Assembly (NCBI GenBank): GCA_949299435.1
Contig: CASGAK010000185.1
Span: 1 to 12,196 of the forward strand
Source of the DNA: an uncultured bacterium
GTDB lineage: Bacteria; Cyanobacteriota; Vampirovibrionia; Gastranaerophilales; Gastranaerophilaceae
Direction: 5' to 3'
DNA: 12,196 nt
Part shown: positions 5,882 to 12,048 of the stretch, one piece after another
Layout of the letters: each line of letters starts with the position of its first letter
How positions within the stretch are numbered: position 1 is the first letter of the stretch
Notes under the pieces: model-generated
What the model was told of the DNA's origin: nothing
Seen by the model: only the letters and a program-made list of their open reading frames with translations
Databases searched by the model: none
Translations under genes and position numbers: made by a program

Positions 5882-6391
5882 CTAGCCGATAACCGGAGCA
5901 ACAAAAGTTCTGGCAGCTAAATCTTTATCAAGCATTAATAGAGCTTTAGCGTCATCTTTAATAAGTTTTAATGTAGCTAATACCCCGCCTACATTTGCTT
6001 CTTCTTCAACTTGTTCTTTCAAATACCAATCTAAAAATGAAAGTGCTGCTCTGTCTTTAACTTCTTCAGCTACGTCCATTAAAGCATTGATTCTTGAGGT
6101 TACATATTCTTCGTGTTTAAGTACTTCTTCGAATACATGCAAAGGTGATGTCCATTCAACTTGCGGTTTATCAATTGCTTCCAATTCAACTCTTCCACCG
6201 CGTTCTTGCAGGTAGTTAAACATACCCATAGCATGTGCATGTTCTTCTTGAACTTGTACTGACATCCAGTTTACAAAACCCTTTAAATTTAATCTTTCAA
6301 AATATGCCTGCATAGAAAGATAAAGATATTCTGAATAGAGTTCTTTGTTAATTTGATCGTTAAATGCTTTTTCTAATTTTTCTGAAATCAT
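5882..6391 (-). CDS. ftnA: bacterial non-heme ferritin
   Basis: From the ATG at 6391 this is a 169-residue protein of normal length for FtnA-type ferritin. All ferroxidase-centre residues of the family fall at their usual positions: E17, E50, H53 (in EEHAHAM), E94, Q127 and E130. No heme-binding methionine of the bacterioferritin type is evident. Twenty-four subunits are expected to form a cytoplasmic cage that oxidises Fe(II) with oxygen or peroxide and stores it as mineral. The start is fixed by AAGGAGAG just upstream; the frame continues to 6430 but that extension overlaps the promoter. A perfect 15-bp terminator follows. The divergent neighbour at 6587 is a small membrane protein of unknown role. 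I saw no clear Fur box in the 195-base divergent region. Confidence 0.95.
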   Translation of the reverse strand: MISEKLEKAFNDQINKELYSEYLYLSMQAYFERLNLKGFVNWMSVQVQEEHAHAMGMFNYLQERGGRVELEAIDKPQVEWTSPLHVFEEVLKHEEYVTSRINALMDVAEEVKDRAALSFLDWYLKEQVEEEANVGGVLATLKLIKDDAKALLMLDKDLAARTFVAPVIG

Positions 6392-6420
6392 AATTTCTCT
6401 CCTTTTCTCTTGCTGATAAA

Positions 6421-6429
6421 ATTCTACCA
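6421..6429 (-). promoter_or_regulatory. extended -10 promoter of ferritin
   Basis: On the minus strand TGGTAGAAT (6429-6421) is an extended -10. No good -35 is found at normal spacing. The predicted start near 6414 gives a ~22-base leader carrying the AAGGAG ribosome-binding site. This supports the ATG at 6391 as the true start. Confidence 0.5.
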
Positions 6430-6586
6430 CTTAAATAAAGAAAAAATATTAATTTTTAATTAAATTATCGTAACCTCGTAAGTGAATGAAAAGTTTGTGT
6501 ATTTTCTTTATAAAAAGTTAGCACCGTTAAATTATCAGGTGAAATTAATGTATAAAAAAGTGTTGTAACACAGAAAGGTAATTGTA

Positions 6587-6859
6587 ATGGATAAAACTAT
6601 TAAATTAATTGGAGGAATATTACTTTTAGGATTGTCAGCTGCTGTTATTACAGCAATTGTAATGGGTAGAATGGGTAAATTTGATGAAATTATTCAGAAA
6701 ATTAAAAATAAGAAAGATTCTTGTGAATTGGAAAACGATGGTATTTTGCAAAGTGGTATTTGTATGATTTCAAGAAATTCTGATGATGAAGAGAAGAATA
6801 ATTTCAAAAATGCTTATGGCAACGAAAATTTAAAAATTTCTCCAAATGGCAGACATTAA
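6587..6859 (+). CDS. small single-pass membrane protein, unknown function
   Basis: A 90-residue protein that I do not recognise. Residues 5-28 (IKLIGGILLLGLSAAVITAI and onward) form one membrane segment or uncleaved signal anchor. It is followed by a basic amphipathic stretch (FDEIIQKIKNKKDSC) and a polar tail rich in Asn, Asp, Glu and Lys, with two cysteines (C46 and C59). The anchor could also be a signal peptide, leaving the tail exported. The ATG has AAAGG about 12 bases upstream, and codon use resembles the neighbours, which supports it as a real gene. It is divergent from ferritin and its stop is followed by copy B of the two-hairpin element. No domain, catalytic motif or paralogue is visible in the window. 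Confidence 0.65.
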   Translation: MDKTIKLIGGILLLGLSAAVITAIVMGRMGKFDEIIQKIKNKKDSCELENDGILQSGICMISRNSDDEEKNNFKNAYGNENLKISPNGRH

Positions 6860-6879
6860 AAAGTTTTTTAAATGTGTCC

Positions 6880-6980
6880 GAGAAAGTCTCGCGATAAGAA
6901 ACGTGAGCGGGACTTTTGAGTAGCCTATTAGACAGCGAGCCACAGAGCAAGGCTGCACTGTGGCGAAGATCTGCTTTTGT
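6880..6980. repeat. intergenic two-hairpin element, copy B (101 bp)
   Basis: Second copy of the element at 5287-5383, in the same orientation. Hairpin 1 pairs 6883-6892 (AAAGTCTCGC) with 6907-6916 (GCGGGACTTT), with one T-G wobble; its loop is four bases longer than in copy A. Hairpin 2 pairs 6939-6948 with 6955-6964 around the same AAGGCT loop, with one A/A mismatch. It again sits between convergent gene ends (stop at 6859 and stop at 7008). Confidence 0.85.
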
Positions 6981-7007
6981 CCCCTTAATTTTTAAAGGTA
7001 TTTTTAT

Positions 7008-7613
7008 TTATATCAGATTAACTAGTCCTGTGGAATGGTCAAAGTGACAGTTTGCTATATATAATTTATTGTTTTTTACCGCCTCACTGACTATTACAGA
7101 ATGTTTCATAAGATAATCATTCACCCAAATCGTGTGCTGTTGTGCAAAATAGTTATGGCAAGTTATATCTTCTTTTTTATCTAATACGGGATATACGCAT
7201 TTTAATATGGAAGAAAATTCTCCTACCGGCTCAGGATAATGCTCTTTTGCAAATTTCATTACTCCGCAATCATCATGTCCTAAAAGTATTAAAAGCGGTA
7301 CTTTTAATTTTTTTACCGCATACTCAACACTTTCAATAACATTAGGCCCTGTAGTCATTCCTGCGACTCTAATTACAAAGATTTCTCCAATCCCGCAGTC
7401 AAAAATTATTTCAGGTACAACCCTTGAATCAGAACAAGTAAGTACACAAGCGTAAGGCTCTTGGTGAAATGCATATTTATTTAAAGTTTCAAGTGACATA
7501 TTTTTTAATGTCGGAGTCCCGCTTACAAAGTTTCTGTTGCCGATCAAAAGTTTTTTCAATTCAACTTTCGCTTCTGGTATTATTTTTTCAGGTATATTAA
7601 AATTATTCTCCAT
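7008..7613 (-). CDS. beta-class carbonic anhydrase
   Basis: A 201-residue protein, full length for the bacterial beta class. Zinc ligands are visible: C60 in TCSDSR, and H113 and C116 in GHDDCGV, with the catalytic Asp/Arg pair D62-R64. RVAGM at 82-86 is another family motif. It interconverts CO2 and bicarbonate in the cytoplasm, supplying bicarbonate to carboxylases and aiding pH control. The usual GH(T/S)xCG stretch is GHDDCG here, a conservative variation that keeps the ligands. It lies 40 bases downstream of the ykgJ-like gene on the same strand. No Shine-Dalgarno precedes the ATG; a TATAAT (7623-7628, minus) lies nine bases upstream, implying its own promoter and a leaderless or near-leaderless mRNA. 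Copy B of the two-hairpin element follows the stop. Confidence 0.95.
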   Translation of the reverse strand: MENNFNIPEKIIPEAKVELKKLLIGNRNFVSGTPTLKNMSLETLNKYAFHQEPYACVLTCSDSRVVPEIIFDCGIGEIFVIRVAGMTTGPNVIESVEYAVKKLKVPLLILLGHDDCGVMKFAKEHYPEPVGEFSSILKCVYPVLDKKEDITCHNYFAQQHTIWVNDYLMKHSVIVSEAVKNNKLYIANCHFDHSTGLVNLI

Positions 7614-7653
7614 ATCATTTATATTATATGAAAAAAGTACTCAGGTAAATTTG

Positions 7654-8055
7654 TTAAGAATTTTTTTTATCAAGGTAGTCTTTAAAAGTTTTAATTTTTA
7701 CACTATATCCGCAGCCCTCATGGAGTTTTCCGGGGAAGTATAGTTTTTTTGCAGGGTAATTTTTGCACATTTTTGGTCGATTTTTGTAATCAGAACATAA
7801 CCCCTCAGGTGTCACAAGTTTGCAGGCAAAAATAAAATTACCATATTCATCTTTGCCTTTTATATAAAATCTTCTGTATTTTGGGAACAGGAATTGCATT
7901 ATTTTGAATTCTTTTTCGGTGTAAGTATCGACGCTATACATGTAATTACAACATTTGCCGCATTTTTTACATTCCCCGCTTACTTCATATACAATTTTTT
8001 CAGGCACAAAGTATGAACGAAATTCATTAATTATACAAGAAATAAAATCAAACAT
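7654..8055 (-). CDS. YkgJ-family CxxCxxCC cysteine-cluster protein
   Basis: A 133-residue protein with the defining motif C29-x2-C32-x2-C35-C36 (GECKKCGKCCNY). Further cysteines are at C78, C87, C97 and C115, and the family signature RPKMCKNYP is present. PF03692 proteins are predicted to bind a metal or an iron-sulfur cluster through these cysteines; the biological role is not established. The N-terminal 20 residues (MFDFISCIINEFRSYFVPEK) are amphipathic and do not form a clear signal peptide, so it is probably cytoplasmic. There is no Shine-Dalgarno; TATAAT ends exactly six bases before the ATG, suggesting a leaderless mRNA. It is divergent from the PBP1a gene and upstream of carbonic anhydrase, which has its own -10 box. 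Confidence 0.88.
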   Translation of the reverse strand: MFDFISCIINEFRSYFVPEKIVYEVSGECKKCGKCCNYMYSVDTYTEKEFKIMQFLFPKYRRFYIKGKDEYGNFIFACKLVTPEGLCSDYKNRPKMCKNYPAKKLYFPGKLHEGCGYSVKIKTFKDYLDKKNS

Positions 8056-8061
8056 AAAAAT

Positions 8062-8067
8062 ATTATA
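8062..8067 (-). promoter_or_regulatory. -10 element of the ykgJ-like gene, likely leaderless
   Basis: Minus strand TATAAT is separated by the six bases ATTTTT from the ATG at 8055. No Shine-Dalgarno and no strong -35 are visible. It has the same geometry as purB and the prolyl isomerase gene. Confidence 0.5.
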
Positions 8068-8148
8068 TACTAAATTTTCATAAACTTGCCTATGTCTAAA
8101 TTTTATACTAAAATCATGTAGGTAATTAATAAGGAATATAAAATAAAA

Positions 8149-10302
8149 ATGTTGAGAATAAAACGAACAAATTCAGATAAAGCCGCAGCCAAAAGAAATA
8201 TAGTAAGAAAAGAAAATAAATTTTTAAGAGGTGTAAAAATAACTTTTATCCTCGGAGTAGCTTTTGTCTTGGCAGCGGGAGTATCGTTTAATTTATACTT
8301 ATCTTCTTTGCCGCCGATAAACAATCTTGACGGATTTAAGCCTAATATAGTTACAAAATTTTATTCTCACGACGGTGAAATTATCAAAACATTTACCGCT
8401 TATACATATTCAAAAGTAGAAATAAAAAATGTTCCTCAAGATTTTATAAATGCTTTGATTGCAACAGAGGATAAGAATTTTTATAATCACAAGGGTTATG
8501 ATTTATATGGATTAGCAAGATCCACAGTGCAGAATCTTCTTGCGAGAAAACTCGTCCAAGGAGCAAGTACAATTACTCAACAACTTGCAAGAATCCTATT
8601 CCTTTCAAATGAAAAAACTTTTGATAGAAAGTTAAAAGAACTAGTTATAGCAGCAAGAATAGAAAAAACAATTTCAAAAGATCAAATTTTAGAGATGTAC
8701 ATGAATAATGTATATTTAGGCTCAGGAGCTTATGGTGTGGAAGGAGCAGCTGAAATATATTTCAATAAAAAGCTAAAAGACCTGACACTTCCTGAACTGG
8801 CATTAATTGCAGGGCTTCCTCAAGCTCCTTCAGTATACTCTCCTTACAATAATCTTGATTTAGCAATAAAACGCAGAAATCAAGTTCTTTTGAGAATGTA
8901 TAAGATGAAATATATTACAAAAGAGCAATATGAAAAGGCAATAGATGCCAAAGTTAAACTAAGTTCAATGCCGAGATTTTATACGACGAATAAAGCACCG
9001 TATTTCTGCGATTTAGTAATGGCGGAATTGGAAAAACTGGGATTTGATGATACAGATATTTCACAAGGCGGTTATAAAATAGTCACAACTCTTGATGCAA
9101 AAGCTCAAAAAGCTGCCAACGAAGCAATTATAAAAAATATGAATGCTTATGGATTAAGAGGTAAAAATCAGCAGGCAGCAGTATTTTCATTCAGTCCGAT
9201 AGACGGAAGAATTTTGGCATACGCGGGTGGAAAAGATTATACCCAAAGCCAATTTGACAGAGTGCAAGCCGTTCGTCCGTCAGGTTCTGCATTTAAGCCT
9301 TTTGTCTATGCTGCAGCGATTGAAAAAGGTGCAAATCCAAATGATTTGATTGATGATTCTCCAGTTACCTTAGGCGATTGGTCACCTCACAACTATGGAA
9401 ATAAATACAGAGGAAAAATTCCTATATATAAAGCTCTAATGTATTCATCAAACGTATGTGCAGCAAGAATGATTAAAGAGGTAGGTATTCGCTCAGTAAT
9501 TCAATTGGCAAGAGTTTTGGGCATAACAACTCCGCTTGAATATGATTATACGATAGCATTAGGCTCTAATGGTACAAAATTGTATGAAATTACAAGAGCC
9601 TACGGAGCTTTTGCAAATGGGGGGTATGTTGTTCAACCTTACGCGATAGAAAGAGTAGAGACCTCTCGCGGAAAGGTTGTATATCGAGCACCTGCAGTAA
9701 AAGCCTCACATCAATTGAGCTATAATACCGCTGCCATTATGACTGCAATGTTGAAAAATGTAATAAAAGGCGGAACAGGTGCTGCTGCAAATATTGGAAA
9801 ACCCGCAGCAGGTAAAACAGGTACGACAGATGACTATAAAGATGCAAGTTTTATAGGCTATACACCTAATATTGTAACAGGAGTTTGGGTAGGTAATGAT
9901 GACAATACAACTAACTCAAAAGCTGTCCAAGGTGGTACTGTTCCTGCATTAATTTGGCGGGATATTATGAAAGTCGCAACGGCTCCCTATAAAAATATGG
10001 AGTTTGACTACCCTGAAGTTGAATTGACAAATGCAAAACCGGCTTATGAAAATAAACCAAAAGAAGAAAATGAAAATGAAGAAAATGCAGAGTTAAATAA
10101 TGAAAATCCAGAAAATTCTGCAGAAACCGTAAAACCAGCAGTGACTCCTGCTGATGTTGTTAAAAACTTCAAACAAAATCAGGCTGAAAAAGAAAATAAA
10201 CAACCACAGCAAACTTCAGTTCCTGCCCAACCGCAGGCACCTGTACCGGATTCCAAAGCTCCGGTTCCTGTTCCCATGGCAATTCCGGAGAGTTTGCACT
10301 GA
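8149..10302 (+). CDS. mrcA: class A penicillin-binding protein (PBP1a type)
   Basis: A 717-residue bifunctional peptidoglycan synthase. A short basic cytoplasmic N-terminus is followed by one membrane anchor (about 31-51). The GT51 glycosyltransferase domain (about 65-240) has the catalytic glutamate E107 in ATEDKNFYNHKG, the QGASTITQQLAR motif (137-148) and the usual downstream helices. The transpeptidase domain (about 340-610) has SxxK at S380-K383 (SGSAFKP), SxN at 433-435 (SSN) and KTG at 556-558 (GKTGTT). The enzyme polymerises lipid II and cross-links stem peptides outside the membrane. From about residue 632 a tail rich in Glu and Asn gives way to Pro, Gln and Ala, probably disordered and exported. 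The ATG has AAGGAAT upstream; a TATACT at 8104-8109 is the likely -10. The stop TGA overlaps the next ATG by one base, so the two genes are translationally linked. Confidence 0.95.
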   Translation: MLRIKRTNSDKAAAKRNIVRKENKFLRGVKITFILGVAFVLAAGVSFNLYLSSLPPINNLDGFKPNIVTKFYSHDGEIIKTFTAYTYSKVEIKNVPQDFINALIATEDKNFYNHKGYDLYGLARSTVQNLLARKLVQGASTITQQLARILFLSNEKTFDRKLKELVIAARIEKTISKDQILEMYMNNVYLGSGAYGVEGAAEIYFNKKLKDLTLPELALIAGLPQAPSVYSPYNNLDLAIKRRNQVLLRMYKMKYITKEQYEKAIDAKVKLSSMPRFYTTNKAPYFCDLVMAELEKLGFDDTDISQGGYKIVTTLDAKAQKAANEAIIKNMNAYGLRGKNQQAAVFSFSPIDGRILAYAGGKDYTQSQFDRVQAVRPSGSAFKPFVYAAAIEKGANPNDLIDDSPVTLGDWSPHNYGNKYRGKIPIYKALMYSSNVCAARMIKEVGIRSVIQLARVLGITTPLEYDYTIALGSNGTKLYEITRAYGAFANGGYVVQPYAIERVETSRGKVVYRAPAVKASHQLSYNTAAIMTAMLKNVIKGGTGAAANIGKPAAGKTGTTDDYKDASFIGYTPNIVTGVWVGNDDNTTNSKAVQGGTVPALIWRDIMKVATAPYKNMEFDYPEVELTNAKPAYENKPKEENENEENAELNNENPENSAETVKPAVTPADVVKNFKQNQAEKENKQPQQTSVPAQPQAPVPDSKAPVPVPMAIPESLH

Positions 10303-10940
10303 TGAATGAAAATATTTTTGTACCACACATAGGTGTCGATGAATCAGGAAAAGGTGACTTTTTTGGTCCGCTTTGTGTAGCAGGTGTTCTGGTAGATGAA
10401 AAAAATGCTGAGTATTTTCATTCACTTGGAATAAAAGACAGTAAAAAAATATCTGATAAGAAAATTTTGGAATTGGAATCTAAAATTAAAGCTAATGCTC
10501 CCCACACTGTAATTGTAATTTCAAACAAAAGATATAATGAATTGTATTCTAATATAAAAAATTTAAATAGATTACTTGCTTGGGGGCATGCAAGAGCTAT
10601 TGAAAATATATTGGAAAAGGATAGTTGTGAATATGCACTGTCAGATCAATTCGGTGATGAAAGTCTTATTAAGTCAGCGTTGATGAAAAAAGGTCAGACA
10701 ATAAGACTTGAGCAGATGGTAAGAGCTGAAAGCGATGTCGCTGTAGCTGCGGCATCAATTCTTGCACGTGCCGCTTTTGTCCATAAAATTGATGCTATGG
10801 AAAAAGAATTTGGTATAAAATTTCCTAAAGGTTGTGCAGCCCAAGTTAAAGATGCTGCTAAAGAATTTATACAAAAATTCACCCGCTCAAGACTTGATGA
10901 GGTCTGTAAGACTCATTTTAAAACTTATAAAGAAGTGTAA
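10302..10940 (+). CDS. rnhC: ribonuclease HIII-type enzyme
   Basis: A 212-residue type 2 RNase H that cuts RNA in RNA-DNA hybrids, for example R-loops and primers. The N-terminal motif GVDESGKGDFFGPL (11-24) is the RNase HIII form; RNase HII normally has GVDEAGRGxxxGP. The four acidic metal ligands are D13, E14, D115 (LSDQFGD) and D145 (AESDVAVAAASILAR). The N-terminal TBP-like substrate-binding domain found in longer RNase HIII proteins of about 300 residues is absent, leaving the catalytic core only. The start ATG overlaps the PBP1a stop codon (TGATG), with GGAG 11 bases upstream. An annotation pipeline might label it rnhB; the motif favours HIII. A strong palindromic terminator follows 6 bases after the stop. 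Confidence 0.88.
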   Translation: MNENIFVPHIGVDESGKGDFFGPLCVAGVLVDEKNAEYFHSLGIKDSKKISDKKILELESKIKANAPHTVIVISNKRYNELYSNIKNLNRLLAWGHARAIENILEKDSCEYALSDQFGDESLIKSALMKKGQTIRLEQMVRAESDVAVAAASILARAAFVHKIDAMEKEFGIKFPKGCAAQVKDAAKEFIQKFTRSRLDEVCKTHFKTYKEV

Positions 10941-10946
10941 AAAATA

Positions 10947-10978
10947 AACGCTCTGAAATTTTAAAATTTCAGAGCGTT
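10947..10978. terminator. bidirectional palindromic terminator
   Basis: A perfect 32-base palindrome: AACGCTCTGAAATTTT (10947-10962) is followed immediately by its reverse complement (10963-10978). It lies between the convergent rnhC (stop 10940) and hpf (stop 11009). On the minus strand it is followed by TTTATTTTTTAC, a good T-tract for ending hpf transcription. The plus-strand T-tract is weaker. Confidence 0.82.
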
Positions 10979-11008
10979 CGTAAATATTTTATTCGTTTTA
11001 AAACAAAA

Positions 11009-11374
11009 TTATTCTTCAGTAACTTCTTCAGTTTCTTTTTCTACAATAGCATCAGTTCTGATTGATGAATTGTCAAATCCTGAATTCTTTTCTTTTTGTT
11101 TTTTAATTTGTCTTGCTAATTTGTCTGCTAATAAATCAATACTTGCATACATAGACTCAGCTGCTTCTTCTACTCGGATAGTTCCGCTGTTTGTTTTGCA
11201 CAAAACTTCTGCTACATGACTATCTGATGCTGCAGGATTTTTAATAACTGATAACACAACTTCAATCCCTTGAATTTGATCGTAATGAGTTGCTACTTTA
11301 CCTATCTTTTCCTTTACATAAGACTTGATAGCATCAGTAATTTCGATGTTTCTTCCATTAACGTGTATGTGCAT
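11009..11374 (-). CDS. hpf: ribosome hibernation promoting factor, short form
   Basis: A 121-residue protein of the HPF/YfiA (RaiA) family, starting MHIHVNGRNIEITDAIKSYV and continuing KEKIGKVATHYDQI. The beta-alpha-beta-beta-beta-alpha domain covers about residues 1-95 and is followed by an acidic tail (VEKETEEVTEE). The C-terminal dimerisation domain of long HPF is missing, so it is the short type. Such proteins bind the 30S decoding region in the A/P sites and silence or protect ribosomes in stationary phase. The ATG at 11374 is preceded by AGGAGG, the strongest ribosome-binding site in the window. Its promoter overlaps an inverted repeat (11388-11409), pointing to regulation. A bidirectional terminator follows. 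Confidence 0.92.
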   Translation of the reverse strand: MHIHVNGRNIEITDAIKSYVKEKIGKVATHYDQIQGIEVVLSVIKNPAASDSHVAEVLCKTNSGTIRVEEAAESMYASIDLLADKLARQIKKQKEKNSGFDNSSIRTDAIVEKETEEVTEE

Positions 11375-11387
11375 CTAGACCTCCTAT

Positions 11388-11409
11388 TTATACTGCTTAT
11401 ACAGTATAA
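11388..11409. promoter_or_regulatory. inverted repeat over the hpf promoter, candidate operator
   Basis: TTATACTG (11388-11395) and CAGTATAA (11402-11409) form a perfect 8-base inverted repeat with a six-base spacer. On the minus strand one arm contains the hpf -10 box, and the spacer covers the predicted start. This is the classic position for a repressor site; a short RNA hairpin at the mRNA 5' end is the alternative. Confidence 0.45.
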
Positions 11410-11431
11410 CATAATAATGATTTTTTTTAAA
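11403..11431 (-). promoter_or_regulatory. promoter of hpf
   Basis: Minus strand: TTTAAA (11431-11426), a 17-base spacer, TATACT (11408-11403) with TGT in front (extended -10). Transcription should start near 11396, giving a ~22-base leader with AGGAGG. Confidence 0.5.
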
Positions 11432-11477
11432 GGGTAAATATCATTTTAGGTAATGTATATTTAACAAATTTTTGGAA

Positions 11478-11681
11478 TTAATCTTCCAAAATAAATTGCT
11501 GTAATTCTACATTAGGAGTCCCTATTACACGAACTAATTCAAGTACAGATGCTTTCATTTGACATTTTTGTGATGATCCGCTGAAAAAATCTTTGTAAAA
11601 GCAACCTTCGCAATTGCACCCGCGTTTATAACATTCCAATGCCGTAGGTGTCCACCTTCTGACGGCAACGGCTCTACCCAT
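11478..11681 (-). CDS. small cysteine-rich protein, unknown function
   Basis: A 67-residue protein from the ATG at 11681; an in-frame TTG at 11699 would add six residues (MFRSRD). It starts MGRAVAVRRWTPTALECYKR, followed by a tight cysteine group (numbered from the ATG) C17-x4-C22-x-C24-x2-C27 and one more, C40, in SQKCQMKASV. It ends with a predicted helix (LELVRVIGTP) and an acidic C-terminus. Four or five cysteines in so short a protein suggest zinc or iron-sulfur binding, but no named family is recognised. It is on the same strand as hpf, 103 bases upstream, with no terminator between. Its own promoter (11805-11832) lies more than 100 bases upstream, so a long leader RNA precedes it. The start is uncertain because neither candidate has a well-spaced Shine-Dalgarno. 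Confidence 0.68.
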   Translation of the reverse strand: MGRAVAVRRWTPTALECYKRGCNCEGCFYKDFFSGSSQKCQMKASVLELVRVIGTPNVELQQFILED

Positions 11682-11798
11682 ATCTCTACTTCTAAACAAT
11701 TTCTACTATCTCCAAACTTTAAGCTACAACAATAGTAAAGTTTCCAGCCATATGACAGGCTGTTTTCTCCACCCCTTGCGGTCTTTCGACCACCTCTT
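11682..11798 (-). promoter_or_regulatory. structured 5' leader of the Cys-rich gene, candidate cis-regulatory RNA
   Basis: On the minus strand, the ~115 bases between the predicted transcription start and the ATG contain three successive hairpins. GGTC-GAAA-GACC is at 11791-11780 and extends to six pairs (GTGGTC with GACCGC). CAGCC pairs with GGCTG at 11762-11745. AAACTTTA pairs with TAAAGTTT at 11743-11714. Purine-rich linkers (GCAAGGGGTGGAGAAAA) join the first two. The layout resembles a riboswitch or leader RNA, but it matches none that I know. Confidence 0.4.
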
Positions 11799-11804
11799 AA
11801 TTAC

Positions 11805-11832
11805 ATTATAGAAAATCAGGATATTTTTTCAA
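11805..11832 (-). promoter_or_regulatory. promoter of the structured leader and Cys-rich gene
   Basis: Minus strand: TTGAAA (11832-11827), a 16-base spacer, TATAAT (11810-11805). Transcription should begin near 11798, just before the first hairpin of the leader. Confidence 0.6.
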
Positions 11833-12048
11833 GGGCACAACATGTGATTATTAACATTTGTAACGAAAGCCTTAAATTAAGCATTATCAAGGGTTTTGCG
11901 TGGTCAACATGCTGAAAAACTAATCTATCACATGGTCTTAGATATTTTATTCATGAAATCATGCATAGTGCATGGGTTTCCATGATTTTGAATATTATTA
12001 AGAATTGTAAAAGATTGCTTTATTATAATCGTTTCAAGGCATGCTTTT
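11833..12048. other. intergenic stretch without a recognisable gene
   Basis: No frame longer than about 20 codons with a ribosome-binding site is seen on either strand. The notable content is a nested inverted repeat: AAATCATG (11956-11963) with CATGATTT (11981-11988), overlapping CATGCA (11960-11965) with TGCATG (11969-11974). No T-tract follows it, so it is not an obvious intrinsic terminator. Confidence 0.5.

Noticed and set aside
5287..6980. CRISPR array
   Set aside because: There are only two copies about 1.6 kb apart, each ~100 bp with hairpins, and no short regular repeats and spacers or cas genes.
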